DNA of 64,000 nucleotides from Chromatiales bacterium (ex Bugula neritina AB1) (GCA_001730015.1 MDLA01000117.1:47572-111571); one strand, 5' to 3'. Shown: positions 1 through 9,429, counted from the first letter of the stretch. Program-made: numbers and translations. Notes: a model not told the origin generated them from the letters alone.

Positions 1-886
1 CGGCCTCACCGGCAGTAATATCGAGATTAACCGTCGTTTCGCCGCTGCCTTGCGACAATTCCTGATCTTTCAACGCGATAATTTTGTCACCGGCGTACAC
101 TTTGATTCGAGTGCTGCCTTCGGATCCGTGGCGCAAGGTAAGCGTTGCCTGTTCGACGGAGCCTGGAAGTGTTGATGCGGCCAGATCGACTGCGGTAATC
201 TCGCTGTCTTCAGATAAGGCCTCACGCCCGAGGCCTATACTGTGTATCGGTACGCCATAGGAGGCTAGCGTGTCCCAACTGGTTGAGCTGGTGGCTGAGC
301 TGGAATCCGGATCAAGCACCGCAGGGGAGTTGTCGCTGCCATCGGTAGCGATAACAATTGCAGCAAGAGGGCTGCCACGGACCTGATCCATAGCCTCCAG
401 CAATGATCGGGTAATCAGGCTGCGGTTACTGGCGGCGGGTAGTTGTTGCAGGTTGTCACGCCAATCGAGACTTGCGCCAATGGTTCCGTAATCGAGCTGG
501 AAGTTGTCTTGTAGTGACTGCGCTATATCTTCGATCGAAGTTAAAGCACGTTGCCGGCGACTGATGCCGTTATCCTGGTAGTCCATGCTGGCCGAGTTAT
601 CGAGTAACAGTGCGACGCTGTTTTCACCTGCAACAAGCGTTTTCACTTTAAGAACTGGCTGCCACAATAGGCACAACAGTACTGCCGCAATGGAGCTCTG
701 CAATAGCCAGATAACTGATAACCGGGCTGTCGAAAGATGCTGCTTGCGTCGCCACAAACTCGCACCGATGACTAGCGGAACCAGAATCAGTACAGCGATA
801 AGCAACCAGATCGGAAAGCCGGAAGCGAACAGCACTTCACCCGATTGGAAATCAGTGCGAGGGTATTTGAACAGCCAGTCAAACAT
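1..886 (-). CDS. BatA/VWA-like membrane protein, C-terminus beyond the window edge
   Basis: About 295 residues are visible from an ATG at 886; the gene runs off the left edge. Reading the minus strand gives a start MFDWLFKYPRTDF, then two hydrophobic segments (about residues 22-45 and 56-78). A von Willebrand A-like region follows, with a MIDAS-type motif LLDNSASM (about residue 94) and a later IVIATDGSDNS strand. The BatA-type arrangement of an N-terminal membrane hairpin before a VWA domain is typical of proteins encoded with MoxR ATPases and DUF4159 proteins. The upstream neighbour on the same strand is a DUF4159 protein 59 bp away, which supports this. The exact role is unknown; these clusters are linked to envelope chaperone or stress functions. 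Only the N-terminal part can be judged. Confidence 0.8.
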   Translation of the reverse strand, partial: MFDWLFKYPRTDFQSGEVLFASGFPIWLLIAVLILVPLVIGASLWRRKQHLSTARLSVIWLLQSSIAAVLLCLLWQPVLKVKTLVAGENSVALLLDNSASMDYQDNGISRRQRALTSIEDIAQSLQDNFQLDYGTIGASLDWRDNLQQLPAASNRSLITRSLLEAMDQVRGSPLAAIVIATDGSDNSPAVLDPDSSSATSSTSWDTLASYGVPIHSIGLGREALSEDSEITAVDLAASTLPGSVEQATLTLRHGSEGSTRIKVYAGDKIIALKDQELSQGSGETTVNLDITAGEA

Positions 887-945
887 CAGTGGCGTAGCTC
901 GCCTGCGCCGATGCGCTGTTTTTTTGTTATTGCTGCTGCCATGGT

Positions 946-1737
946 TTAGTGGGTCATTGAGTAGACGACGTAATTAATAGCTATGCGATATGCCATCGCA
1001 GAATAGGGTTCCGGGTACTCGGGCCAATCGGCGTGTTCCCAGGCATCTCCCAGGTCCATATTAAAATTAATTGCAACCATTACTCGTCCGTTGTCATCGC
1101 GAATACCTCGCCAATGCGGAATGTTACCCCCGCGTTCCCAGGTACGACCTTCACGCCACGGTCGTATTCCGGGAATCTGGGTGCGATTATCCATGTCGTA
1201 AAGTACATGAAAGATTTCATCGCTTATCCCGAGTTCTTCGATCTTGCGCTGCGGGAAAACCTGACGCATCGCATAGGCAAAGTTATCCCACTGAAAAGGT
1301 CCATGAAAATCATCGACCATTAAAAATCCGCCACGAAGCAGGTACTCCCGCAGCCGGCTTGCTTCATAGTTGTTCAGTGAAAGGGAGCCAACCTCGACCG
1401 CATACAGCCACGGGTAATCAAAGAGGGCATCGTCACCGAGTTGTACTAATGCTCCTTCCGGGTTGACATCAATACGCGTTAATCGTTTAAGTCCTGCAAG
1501 TAAATGAACCTCCGCTTCAGGCCAGTCGACCAGCCAGCGCGGGCCCCATCCGTCCAGATCTATTCCGTTGTACATTAACCGGGCAAAAGCAAATTCCTGT
1601 TGATTGATAAACCATGCTGGCATCCCCGGATCGCTTCCGGGTGCTGTGCCGGACTGGGCAGACGCCGAGCCGACAACAAGTGCAAGAAACAGTGCCAAAA
1701 TGGATGCGGGCATGCTAAATATTCGTTGTAGTTGCAA
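946..1737 (-). CDS. DUF4159 domain exported protein
   Basis: 263 residues with a clear Sec signal peptide (hydrophobic core after MQLQRIFSMP, cleavage near SASA-QSG). The body contains the stretch EFAFARLMYNGIDLDGWGPRW followed by RLTRIDVNPEG, LRGGFLMVDDFHGP and a C-terminal YRIAINYVVYSMT, which fits the DUF4159 family of class I glutaminase-like folds. DUF4159 proteins are encoded with MoxR, DUF58 and BatA proteins, and the next gene downstream on this strand is BatA-like. The two genes probably form the end of one operon read leftwards. The biochemical function is not known. Confidence 0.85.
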   Translation of the reverse strand: MQLQRIFSMPASILALFLALVVGSASAQSGTAPGSDPGMPAWFINQQEFAFARLMYNGIDLDGWGPRWLVDWPEAEVHLLAGLKRLTRIDVNPEGALVQLGDDALFDYPWLYAVEVGSLSLNNYEASRLREYLLRGGFLMVDDFHGPFQWDNFAYAMRQVFPQRKIEELGISDEIFHVLYDMDNRTQIPGIRPWREGRTWERGGNIPHWRGIRDDNGRVMVAINFNMDLGDAWEHADWPEYPEPYSAMAYRIAINYVVYSMTH

Positions 1738-1958
1738 TATGAGACACAGTGCGCGTGTCAGTACTGTCTGGAAAATATGGCCCCTTTGATCATGTACAGA
1801 TCAGTATAGCGGATAGTTTAAGCCGTTCCGACCGGTGATTGCCTGACGCGGGAACACTTGCCAAGCGGCAACCAATGAGTACACAGGTTATCAGGGAAAA
1901 TTGCCCTGGCGACAATTATTCGGGCGCTTGCCTGCGTATCCTCTTCGAGTAGAAGCAA

Positions 1959-2975
1959 ATGACAGAAACCAGTCTGGCCGGCCCGTTAATGATCGACGTT
2001 GCGGGCATTGAACTGACGGCTGAAGATCGTGAGCTGATCGCGCATCCTAATGTCAGTGGCGTGATCCTTTTTGCCAGAAATTATCAGGATCGAGCGCAAC
2101 TGATATCGCTGGTAAGAGAAATCCGCGCCGCGCAAGAGCAGCCTCTGCTTGTTGCGGTTGATCAGGAGGGTGGGCGAGTGCAGCGTTTTCGTGAAGGCTT
2201 TACCCGCATTCCGCCAATGCGCTGCTTTGGTCAGTTGTATGATCAAAACCCTCAGCAGGCGCTGGAAGCGGTAAAAGATGTATCGCGACTACTCGCCTGG
2301 GAGCTTCGTGCTTGTGATATCGACTTCAGTTTTGCCCCGGTGCTGGATCTTGACCACAACGACATCGGCGCTATCGGTGACCGGGCGTTTCACCACGATG
2401 TGGAAGTAGTGTCGGCTTTGGCGCGTGCTGCGATCAGCGGATTTCGGGAGGCCGGCTGTGCCAGTGTTGTCAAACATTTTCCGGGACACGGTAGTGTTTC
2501 GGCTGACACTCATCTGGAGTTTGCGTATGACAGACGGTCGTACGATGAGATTTTCGAGGCCGATATGAAACCGTTCAGGCAGCTGCTTACTGTTGCCACG
2601 GCGGTGATGCCTGCTCATGTGATCTACCCGCTGTGCGACCCTGAACCTGCGAGTCTGTCACGCTATTGGCAGACAGAAATTTTGCGTGAAACACTGGGGT
2701 TCAACGGACCGGTCATCAGCGATGATATGTCGATGGCAGCAGTTACAGGGATCAGCCCGCAGGCCGAATCAGCGGTCAAAGCGCTGCGGGCCGGAACAGA
2801 CCTGGTACTGGTATGTAATGACAGACAGGCCGCGATGGCAGCGATCGAGCAGCCTCTGCCTGACGCAGACGGCCAGACAATTCATCGTCGCCAGAAGCTG
2901 CGTGCAAAAATGGTCGAATCACCGGCAGACAGCCTGCTTGCGGCCGCGCGTTCAGTCGCCGAATCGCTCGTCTGA
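1959..2975 (+). CDS. nagZ: beta-N-acetylhexosaminidase NagZ (GH3)
   Basis: 338 residues, the usual length for the proteobacterial enzyme. It is a cytosolic GH3 hydrolase that removes N-acetylglucosamine from anhydromuropeptides during cell-wall recycling. Visible family marks are VDQEGGRVQRF (residues 68-77), the KHFPGHG box (172-178) followed by the DTHLE loop that carries the Asp/His acid-base pair (183-187), and the nucleophile loop SDDMSM (254-259). No signal peptide, as expected. It is followed by MTIP 179 bp downstream, the same pair seen in pseudomonads. The start ATG gives the typical short N-terminus MTETSLAGPLMID. Confidence 0.95.
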   Translation: MTETSLAGPLMIDVAGIELTAEDRELIAHPNVSGVILFARNYQDRAQLISLVREIRAAQEQPLLVAVDQEGGRVQRFREGFTRIPPMRCFGQLYDQNPQQALEAVKDVSRLLAWELRACDIDFSFAPVLDLDHNDIGAIGDRAFHHDVEVVSALARAAISGFREAGCASVVKHFPGHGSVSADTHLEFAYDRRSYDEIFEADMKPFRQLLTVATAVMPAHVIYPLCDPEPASLSRYWQTEILRETLGFNGPVISDDMSMAAVTGISPQAESAVKALRAGTDLVLVCNDRQAAMAAIEQPLPDADGQTIHRRQKLRAKMVESPADSLLAAARSVAESLV

Positions 2976-3153
2976 CGGCTTGATCAGCTAATTGAGTGGC
3001 AGGCCCGCAGCAGCCGCAACTTCGCGCAATAGATTGAGCTCCAGGGAAGAAAGCGGGTTAATACGTATATCGATGTTGCGTGTGCTGGTAGACTTCTCCG
3101 TTTCTGTCTGATCCCACGGTCGGGCACTAGCCAGTTTCACGGAGCCTGCATAG

Positions 3154-3915
3154 ATGGCAAAAATCGCAATAATCGGTGGCACAGGGCTGACCAGTATGCC
3201 TGGTTTGACGGTCAGCTACCGTGAGATGGTAAAAACGATCTACGGAGCGCCGTCATGCCCGTTGGTGCACGGGGAACTGAACGGGAATCCTGTGATCTTT
3301 CTGGCACGCCATGGCCGGCGACACACGATACCACCTCATATGGTCAATTACCGGGCGAACCTGATGGCGCTGCGCGATGTTGGTGTTACCCATATTATCG
3401 CGCTGGCTGCTGTCGGCGGGATCGCTGACAACTGCCTGGATAAAACCATTGTTGTTCCTGATCAGATTATCGATTACACCTACGGTCGCGCGCACACTTT
3501 TCACGGCGATAAGCACGATAAATTTGATCACATAGATTTTACCGCGCCCTATTCAGCCAGTGTGCGCAATTGTCTGCTGAATGCCGGTAAGCTCGCGGGC
3601 GTACCGCATTTAACTGAAGGCGTGTATGGCGCTACTCAGGGCCCCAGACTGGAGACAGCCGCCGAGATCCGCCGTATGGAGCGCGATGGCTGCACAATAG
3701 TTGGTATGACCGGAATGCCCGAAGCCTCGCTCGCTCGCGAACTGGGTCTTGAATACGGTTGCTGCGCGATGGTGGTAAACCGGGCGCCCGGCAAGGGAGC
3801 TATTGGAATAGATTTTCACGATATCGAACAGAATGTGCGCGAGAGCGTCAATTCTGTACAGCGAATACTGGCAGAGGCAATGAAAACAGATTTTGACCTG
3901 GAATCTGCGCAGTAG
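3154..3915 (+). CDS. S-methyl-5'-thioinosine phosphorylase (MTAP family)
   Basis: 253 residues. The nucleotide-binding start MAKIAIIGGTGL, the phosphate/ribose-binding region RHGRRHTIPPHMVNYRAN and the substrate loop GPRLETAAEIRRMERDGC-TIVGMTGMPEASLARE place it in the MTA/MTI phosphorylase family. In gammaproteobacteria that deaminate methylthioadenosine, the enzyme beside nagZ acts on methylthioinosine (PA3004 in Pseudomonas), and gene order favours that substrate here; the residues I can read do not prove it. The start ATG has a GGAG motif 9 bases upstream. A terminator hairpin overlaps its stop codon. Confidence 0.88.
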   Translation: MAKIAIIGGTGLTSMPGLTVSYREMVKTIYGAPSCPLVHGELNGNPVIFLARHGRRHTIPPHMVNYRANLMALRDVGVTHIIALAAVGGIADNCLDKTIVVPDQIIDYTYGRAHTFHGDKHDKFDHIDFTAPYSASVRNCLLNAGKLAGVPHLTEGVYGATQGPRLETAAEIRRMERDGCTIVGMTGMPEASLARELGLEYGCCAMVVNRAPGKGAIGIDFHDIEQNVRESVNSVQRILAEAMKTDFDLESAQ

Positions 3916-3934
3916 AATTCTGCGCAGCTCTTTT
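3905..3934 (+). terminator. Rho-independent terminator overlapping the MTIP stop codon
   Basis: The self-complementary octamer CTGCGCAG occurs at 3905-3912 and again at 3920-3927, giving an 8-bp GC-rich stem with a 7-base loop that contains the stop codon TAG. It is followed directly by CTCTTTT. This is a classic intrinsic terminator for the nagZ-MTIP unit. Confidence 0.8.
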
Positions 3935-3975
3935 GGAAGCCGAACGGGATCTGGTAGTGTGCTGAACCCGGTGAG

Positions 3976-4148
3976 TTAGCTAGTGCCCATCCATAAACCA
4001 GCGCTACTGCGGATCCCTCAGGACACGTGATCTTTCACCGACCACATGTAGTTATTTAGAATGACTAAACGCCCACATGTGGTAGGTGAAATCTCACGCA
4101 CCTGAGTGACCCTCGCTACGCCCCGGTTTATGGATGGGCACTAGCTAA
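3976..4148. repeat. 173-bp palindromic MITE-like element with 24-bp perfect terminal inverted repeats
   Basis: The arm at 3976-3999 (starting TTAGCTAGTGCCC) is the exact reverse complement of 4125-4148 (ending GGGCACTAGCTAA). Inside, further imperfect complementarity is present: ATCTTTCACC near 4030 against GGTAGGTGAAAT near 4081, and CCCACATGTGG near the centre. It holds no ORF of note. Length, ends and intergenic position between two convergent genes suggest a non-autonomous transposable or REP-type element. Only one copy lies in this window. Confidence 0.75.
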
Positions 4149-4167
4149 TTGTAGCGTTCAGCAGCAG

Positions 4168-5352
4168 CTAGACAATTTCAAATAACGCGGCAGCTCCCAT
4201 GCCGCCGCCAATACACATACTCACAACCACGTACTTGACGCCACGGCGCTTGCCTTCAATGAGTGCGTGACCGGTTGTACGTGCGCCGGTCATGCCATAG
4301 GGGTGCCCTATCGAGATAGCGCCACCGTTGACATTGTATTTTTCCGGATCAATACCCAGTTCGTTTCTGCAGTACAGGCACTGCACGGCAAATGCTTCGT
4401 TCAGCTCCCACAGGCCGATGTCGTCAATGGAAAGGCCGTGTTGCTTGAGTAGTTTCGGAATCGCAAAAACCGGCCCGATACCCATTTGCTCGGGCTCCGT
4501 GCCCGCTACCGACATACCGCGATAGATCCCCAGGGGAGTTTCGCCGCGTTGCTCAGCGAGTTTGCTGTCCATAATAACGCAGGCTGATGCACCATCGGAC
4601 AATTGACTGGCATTGCCGGCAGTAATGGTACCACCCTCAAAGACGGGCTTGAGGCTTTGCAGACCCTCAAGAGTGGTCTCGGGACGATTGCCTTCATCTT
4701 TTGTTATGGTGACATCGGCATAGCTGACCTCCTTTGTTTCTTTATCCACCAGCTTTTGCGTTGCGTCAATCGGGACTATTTCTGCATCGAACAGTCCGGC
4801 TGCCTGAGCTGCTGCTGTTCGCTGTTGTGAAGACAGCGCGTACTCATCCATTGAGTCCCGGCTCACCGAATATTTGTCTGCGACGAATTCAGCTGTTTTC
4901 AGCATCGACATATAAGCGTGAGTAGAGGCCGCAACCACGTTCGGGTCGATCTCTTCGGCAACCCAGCCCAGATATTGGTGTTGTACGGCGGAAATATTGT
5001 CCTGCCCGCCGGCGACGCATATCTGCATACCATCGACCATAATCTGCTTGGCGGCGGTGGCAATTGCCATCAGGCCGGAAGAGCATTGTCGATCAATGGT
5101 CTGGGCCGATACCGAAACCGGCAGATGGGCCGCCAGAGATGCGTTTCGGGCAAGGTTGTTACCGGCAGTGCCGCCGGTCAATACTGTCCCGATGACTACG
5201 TCATCGATTTCTGCATCTTCCACTTTGGTGCGGTCGACTGCATGACGAATAGCATGGCCCATCAGGGTGGGTGACTTTATATTGTTTAAACCACCGCGAA
5301 ATGCCCGGCCAATCGGGGTGCGTGCGGTAGCGATAATGACTGCATCGTTCAC
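4168..5352 (-). CDS. acetyl-CoA acetyltransferase (thiolase)
   Basis: 394 residues when started at the GTG at 5352, which has GGAGA six bases upstream and gives the canonical N-terminus [20 protein letters not shown]; an ATG 57 bases further upstream has no comparable ribosome site. Thiolase signatures are complete: nucleophile Cys90 in DRQCSSG, the [16 protein letters not shown] histidine motif, and the C-terminal CIGGGMGAA cysteine. Thiolases cleave or form acyl-CoA chains in beta-oxidation or acetoacetyl-CoA synthesis; which one cannot be told here. It stands alone, convergent with MTIP and divergent from rhlE. Confidence 0.92.
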   Translation of the reverse strand: MNDAVIIATARTPIGRAFRGGLNNIKSPTLMGHAIRHAVDRTKVEDAEIDDVVIGTVLTGGTAGNNLARNASLAAHLPVSVSAQTIDRQCSSGLMAIATAAKQIMVDGMQICVAGGQDNISAVQHQYLGWVAEEIDPNVVAASTHAYMSMLKTAEFVADKYSVSRDSMDEYALSSQQRTAAAQAAGLFDAEIVPIDATQKLVDKETKEVSYADVTITKDEGNRPETTLEGLQSLKPVFEGGTITAGNASQLSDGASACVIMDSKLAEQRGETPLGIYRGMSVAGTEPEQMGIGPVFAIPKLLKQHGLSIDDIGLWELNEAFAVQCLYCRNELGIDPEKYNVNGGAISIGHPYGMTGARTTGHALIEGKRRGVKYVVVSMCIGGGMGAAALFEIV

Positions 5353-5473
5353 AAATTTCTCCAGAGAATGCGAATGATAAAAATGACTGGTTGAATTAAT
5401 CCAGCACAACCATACTATCAGACCGGCGGTATTGATATTAGTGCACTGCTAAACACGTTTTACGTTGCGAATC

Positions 5474-5482
5474 TGCTATAAT
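5474..5482 (+). promoter_or_regulatory. Extended -10 sigma70 promoter for rhlE
   Basis: TGCTATAAT is a perfect TATAAT hexamer with the extended TGn motif. No good -35 lies 17 bases upstream (only CACGTT at 5454-5459), which fits an extended -10 promoter. The expected transcript start near 5490 leaves a leader of about 170 bases before the rhlE start codon. Confidence 0.6.
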
Positions 5483-5615
5483 AGAACAGATCGCTGGAGC
5501 AGTATTCCAGACGTACACACATCACAATCTATCTTAAAAGTCTCCCTTTCCTGTGGGTCAGTTTTTTGTCCCGGACAGTCGAATGCGCCAGAGCCTTTTC
5601 AGGTTCTTGTCACCA

Positions 5616-5640
5616 GTCGGCGGTTTTGCCGACGTTTATT
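5616..5640 (+). promoter_or_regulatory. Hairpin in the long rhlE leader (possible attenuator)
   Basis: GTCGGC (5616-5621), loop GGTTTT and GCCGAC (5628-5633) form a perfect 6-bp GC-rich stem followed by GTTTATTTAATT. It sits about 25 bases before the helicase start. A long structured leader before an RNA helicase gene suggests attenuation or self-regulation, but the U-run is weak. Confidence 0.4.
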
Positions 5641-5657
5641 TAATTGAAACCTACCAT

Positions 5658-6962
5658 ATGTCATTTGATTCACTCGGACTTTCCGATGCGTTGTTGCGAG
5701 CGTTGCATGAACAGGGATATGACCAGCCCACCCCGATACAGGAAAAGGCGATCCCCCTGATTCTGCAGGGCAGAGATGTACTGGCCAGTGCGCAAACCGG
5801 GACTGGAAAAACCGCCGGCTTCACCCTGCCTATGCTTGAGCAACTCGATAGCAGCCCACGCCCAGCCAGCAAACGCCGTCCTTTGCGTGCGCTCATTTTG
5901 TCACCGACTCGTGAGCTCGCGGCTCAAATTGGTGAGAATGTTACTCAGTACGGCCGGCATCTGTCATTGAAGTCAACCACTATATTCGGTGGCGTTAATA
6001 TAAACCCGCAAACGGATAAGCTGCGCCGTGGAGTCGATATTCTAATTGCAACCCCCGGTCGTTTACTTGACCACGCAGGGCAGGGACATATCGATTTATC
6101 TACGGTGGAGTATTTTGTTCTGGATGAAGCAGACCGCATGCTTGACATGGGGTTTATCCACGATATAAAGCGGGTGCTTGCGCTATTGCCGAATAAGTCC
6201 AAACGTCAGAATCTGCTGTTTTCAGCAACGTTCTCGAAAGATATAAAAACCCTGGCCGGGCAGTTGTTAAATGATCCGGCGATGGTTGAAGTTGCACCCG
6301 AAAATTCCACCGCCGATCGAATTGAGCAGACCATTTACCCGGTCGATAAATCCCGCAAGCGCGAACTGCTCAGCCATTTAATTCTCGAAAACAGCTGGAG
6401 TCAGGTGCTGGTGTTTACTCGCACCAAGCACGGCGCAAATCGCCTGGTTCAGCAACTGGAAAAAGACGGTATAACCGGTGCAGCAATTCACGGAAATAAA
6501 AGTCAGGGAGCACGAACCCGCGCTTTATCCGAGTTCAAAACGGGGCACATTCAGGTGCTGGTCGCAACAGATATTGCCGCACGCGGTCTTGATATCGCGT
6601 TGTTACCGCATGTGGTTAACTACGAATTACCGAATGTACCGGAAGACTATGTACATCGGATTGGCCGCACAGCAAGAGCCGGGCATTCCGGTCAGGCGGT
6701 GTCACTGGTGTGTGGCGAAGAGCGCAAATTACTGAAAGATATAGAGCGCCTGTTAAAGCGCGATCTGCCCAGGTGCGATGAGCCGGGCTTTGAGCAATCA
6801 CAAGCCGATGCCACATCGGCTTTGCTTGAACGTTCCGGGCGTAACTCCCGAAACAACAATGGCTCAAGAAATAATCGTTCTATCGATGGAAAAAACTCGC
6901 GCCAGCGCAGACCGGCTGCCAACGACCGCAACCAGCAACGCCGCCGTCGAGCAGTTTCCTAG
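5658..6962 (+). CDS. rhlE: DEAD-box ATP-dependent RNA helicase, RhlE type
   Basis: 434 residues from the ATG at 5658 ([16 protein letters not shown]). An upstream in-frame ATG at 5553 would add 35 residues unlike the family, so it was not used. All helicase motifs are present in order: Q motif [11 protein letters not shown], motif I AQTGTGKT, Ia [20 protein letters not shown], and [13 protein letters not shown] basic, Asn/Arg-rich tail of about 50 residues ends in RRRRAVS and should bind RNA. RhlE proteins unwind short RNA duplexes in ribosome maturation and RNA decay. It is a single gene behind an extended -10 promoter and a structured leader. Confidence 0.92.
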   Translation: MSFDSLGLSDALLRALHEQGYDQPTPIQEKAIPLILQGRDVLASAQTGTGKTAGFTLPMLEQLDSSPRPASKRRPLRALILSPTRELAAQIGENVTQYGRHLSLKSTTIFGGVNINPQTDKLRRGVDILIATPGRLLDHAGQGHIDLSTVEYFVLDEADRMLDMGFIHDIKRVLALLPNKSKRQNLLFSATFSKDIKTLAGQLLNDPAMVEVAPENSTADRIEQTIYPVDKSRKRELLSHLILENSWSQVLVFTRTKHGANRLVQQLEKDGITGAAIHGNKSQGARTRALSEFKTGHIQVLVATDIAARGLDIALLPHVVNYELPNVPEDYVHRIGRTARAGHSGQAVSLVCGEERKLLKDIERLLKRDLPRCDEPGFEQSQADATSALLERSGRNSRNNNGSRNNRSIDGKNSRQRRPAANDRNQQRRRRAVS

Positions 6963-6998
6963 AAAATTATAGCTATGCGGTTTCCTCGAAAACTATAG
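6955..6998. repeat. Short tandem duplication joining two convergent stop codons
   Basis: The 18-mer TTTCCTaGAAAAtTATAG at 6955-6972 recurs as TTTCCTcGAAAAcTATAG at 6981-6998 with a 26-base period and two mismatches. The first unit contains the rhlE stop codon and the second contains the stop codon (minus strand) of the sensor kinase gene. Confidence 0.6.
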
Positions 6999-8330
6999 TT
7001 GGCGATTGACGGGCAGGGTTATAGAAACCCTGGCCCCGCCGCCTTCACTGGAAGCCAGTGTCAGTGTGCCGCCATAATTTTCAACGAGTTCATGACTCAG
7101 CGCGAGTCCGATGCCCTGGCCTTCGTGGCGGGTATCTGCTCGCACGCCTCTGCGGATTAGCCGCTTTAGCATGCCCTTTGGAAACCCGGGCCCGTTGTCG
7201 TCTATATACACATGCAGATGACCTTCGACTATCTCACTGCTCAGGCAAACCTGAGTTGCGCCGTACTTGCAGGCATTTTCCAGTAAATTACCATAGATTT
7301 CTAAAAGATCTGCAGTTTCTATAGGTACTGTGATACTGGTGTCGAGGTTGTTTTCGAAGCGGATATTCTGCTGCCGGTAGACTTTTTTAAGTGAATTTAT
7401 AATGCGCTCGGCAGGTGCGCTCAGTGATACAGGTACTGTTAGTAATCGCTGGGTTCCTGCATCGGCGCGCTTTATGTGGTAGCTGACAATATCGTCCATG
7501 CGGTCTGCCTGCTGTCTGAGTTCCGGTCTGCCGCCGGATACATCAATGTTTCGCAGAACGCTCAATGGGGTTTTCAGGCTGTGGGCCAGGTCGTCCAGGG
7601 TTTGGCGATAGCGTTTCTGGCGCCCACGCTCACTGGCAATCAGGGTGTTGATTCGACTGGTGAGCGGGTACAGCTCAGCCGGTACATTAGCGGGCAGCTC
7701 GGCACGTGTACCGCTTTCGATTTCATTCAATTGTCTGGACAAGCGACGCAGCGGGCTCAGGCCCCAGGCTAGAATCAATGCAATTGACATCAGTAACAGT
7801 GCGCCCATTGTCACCATCGTTACCCAGAGGTTACGGCTGAATGTTGCCCGACTGGCCTCAAATTCCTTGCGGCTGTCGCCGATTATGTATTGAAAGGCAG
7901 TCAGCTCTCCGCTCGGCAATAACCACTCGACGGCGAAACGGGTGATAAATAACGGCCCGTAAGTTCCGGTTTCCTCCCGAGTGAATATCCATTCCCCGAT
8001 AGCACCGTCGCCGCTGGCTGGTAGCTCTGAGGCCAGTGACGGGGATCTCCACAGTTGTTGTACTTCGGGGCCGCGGATTTCTGCATACACACCGGACATC
8101 GGTTGCTGCATCAGCGGGTTGGGCAGATCGCGCGAGATGATGTCTATGGTTCCGTCTTCGGCAATGGTTGCTGCGCCGAGAAGGCCGTAAATCTGGCCCT
8201 GCATCCGTTCAAAACGCGCCTGTTCTGATCGAAGATCTACGTTGTTAAGGATCGCTACGGTAGTGATACCGATGAACAGAGTCAGTACGATTGCTGCTGC
8301 CAGTAACAAACGTGTAGAGATCGAGTTCAT
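6993..8330 (-). CDS. Sensor histidine kinase (PhoQ/QseC-like)
   Basis: 445 residues. Membrane segment at 7-29, periplasmic sensor region about 30-165, second membrane segment about 168-192, HAMP-like linker, HisKA domain with phospho-acceptor His250 (AHSLKTPL), then HATPase domain with N-box Asn352 (LLENACKYG), DDNGPGFP and GQGIGLALS. It starts inside the response regulator gene (4-base overlap), so the pair is translationally coupled. With a PepSY protein upstream this resembles PhoP-PhoQ type systems sensing cations or envelope stress; the signal is not shown by the sequence. Confidence 0.92.
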   Translation of the reverse strand: MNSISTRLLLAAAIVLTLFIGITTVAILNNVDLRSEQARFERMQGQIYGLLGAATIAEDGTIDIISRDLPNPLMQQPMSGVYAEIRGPEVQQLWRSPSLASELPASGDGAIGEWIFTREETGTYGPLFITRFAVEWLLPSGELTAFQYIIGDSRKEFEASRATFSRNLWVTMVTMGALLLMSIALILAWGLSPLRRLSRQLNEIESGTRAELPANVPAELYPLTSRINTLIASERGRQKRYRQTLDDLAHSLKTPLSVLRNIDVSGGRPELRQQADRMDDIVSYHIKRADAGTQRLLTVPVSLSAPAERIINSLKKVYRQQNIRFENNLDTSITVPIETADLLEIYGNLLENACKYGATQVCLSSEIVEGHLHVYIDDNGPGFPKGMLKRLIRRGVRADTRHEGQGIGLALSHELVENYGGTLTLASSEGGGARVSITLPVNRQL

Positions 8331-9019
8331 GTTTCAGCGGTATTAGCGCGCTCCAACGCGAAGCGATAACCTCTACCGCGTAGTGTTTCGATCGGGTTCA
8401 GGGTGCTTTCAGGGTCCAGTTTGCGGCGTAAACGCCGAACGAAAACTTCAAGTACGTTGGTGTCTCGCTCGGTATCTTCGTCGTATAGGTGATCCAGTAG
8501 TGCCGGTTTGGAAATGACTTCACCGGCATGTATTGCAAGGTACTCCAGCACCTTGTACTCATACGCAGTCAGGGTGATATCGGTACCGGCGATGGTGACT
8601 TTCTGTTCGCGCGTTTCGATTCTAAGTTCGCCGAAATCCAGCAATGGGTGAGCCCAGCCGCCAACCCGTCGCAGCAATGCCCGTATCCGCGCCATTAGCT
8701 CCTCAAGATGAAACGGCTTGCCGAGGTAGTCGTCCGCGCCGGCTTCCAGGCCCTCTACACGGTCTTGCCAGCGATCCCGGGCAGTGAGAATTAATATCGG
8801 GTACAGGTGGCCTTCGTCGCGAATGGTTTGAATTATTTCCATTCCATCGATGATCGGCAACCCCAGGTCGATAATGGCGATATCGACAGGCATTTCCCGG
8901 GCGAGATACAAACCTTCCTCGCCGTCGGCCGCTGAATCGATTGCGAACCCTTCTGATTTCAGGCGATCACAAATTTGCTCGCGCAGCGAATTGTCGTCTT
9001 CAATTAGTAATATTCGCAA
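8327..9019 (-). CDS. OmpR-family response regulator (PhoP-like)
   Basis: 230 residues. Receiver domain with acidic pair Asp8-Asp9, phospho-acceptor Asp51 (IIDLGLP), Thr79 (LTARD) and Lys101 (LGKPF). A winged-helix DNA-binding domain follows, ending RRLRRKLDPES...LRGRGYRF. It overlaps the kinase gene by 4 bases and lies 12 bases downstream of the PepSY gene, so the three form one minus-strand operon. It should bind promoter DNA when phosphorylated by the partner kinase. Confidence 0.93.
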   Translation of the reverse strand: MRILLIEDDNSLREQICDRLKSEGFAIDSAADGEEGLYLAREMPVDIAIIDLGLPIIDGMEIIQTIRDEGHLYPILILTARDRWQDRVEGLEAGADDYLGKPFHLEELMARIRALLRRVGGWAHPLLDFGELRIETREQKVTIAGTDITLTAYEYKVLEYLAIHAGEVISKPALLDHLYDEDTERDTNVLEVFVRRLRRKLDPESTLNPIETLRGRGYRFALERANTAET

Positions 9020-9030
9020 GATCAGTTTCC

Positions 9031-9285
9031 TTAACCGGTATATTTAACGGCTTTCACAGTGCCGTTAATGAGAATTCTGATTAACAGCACCTGGCAACCT
9101 TTTTTATCACGCTGCTCGATCACCTTGAGGATTTTACTGCCCGCATGCTGTGCCATGACGGATTGTATTGCCTTGTTTTTATCGATCGACGGACAATCGG
9201 CAGCGCTAGCGCTGCTGGCACTGCACAAACTGATGCATAGCCATAACAGAGTGCTCAAAAAACAGTTGGTTCGTGGTTGGTTCAA
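9031..9285 (-). CDS. Small exported PepSY-like protein
   Basis: About 84 residues from a TTG at 9285 that has GGAG nearby and gives a clean signal peptide (NCFLSTLLWLCISLCSASSASA-ADC). An ATG at 9363 in the same frame has no visible ribosome site and would put 26 polar residues before the signal. The mature part, CPSIDKNKAIQSVMAQH...KILKVIEQRDKKGCQVLLIRIL-NGTVKAVKYTG, fits the PepSY fold, with two Cys that could pair. PepSY proteins are often encoded with PhoPQ-like systems and may modulate the sensor or periplasmic proteases. First gene of the operon with the regulator and kinase. Confidence 0.7.
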   Translation of the reverse strand: MNQPRTNCFLSTLLWLCISLCSASSASAADCPSIDKNKAIQSVMAQHAGSKILKVIEQRDKKGCQVLLIRILINGTVKAVKYTG

Positions 9286-9429
9286 AATTATGGCTCCGCT
9301 TGCATAGGCGATTACTCGGTTCCGTTGAGATTTTCTCCGTGGATACCGATTATGGCTGACCATCAGATTAACGGCCAGTGGCGCATATCACTTCAAAATG
9401 CAAGGCTTGCGACAGCTATCAGTATTCAC

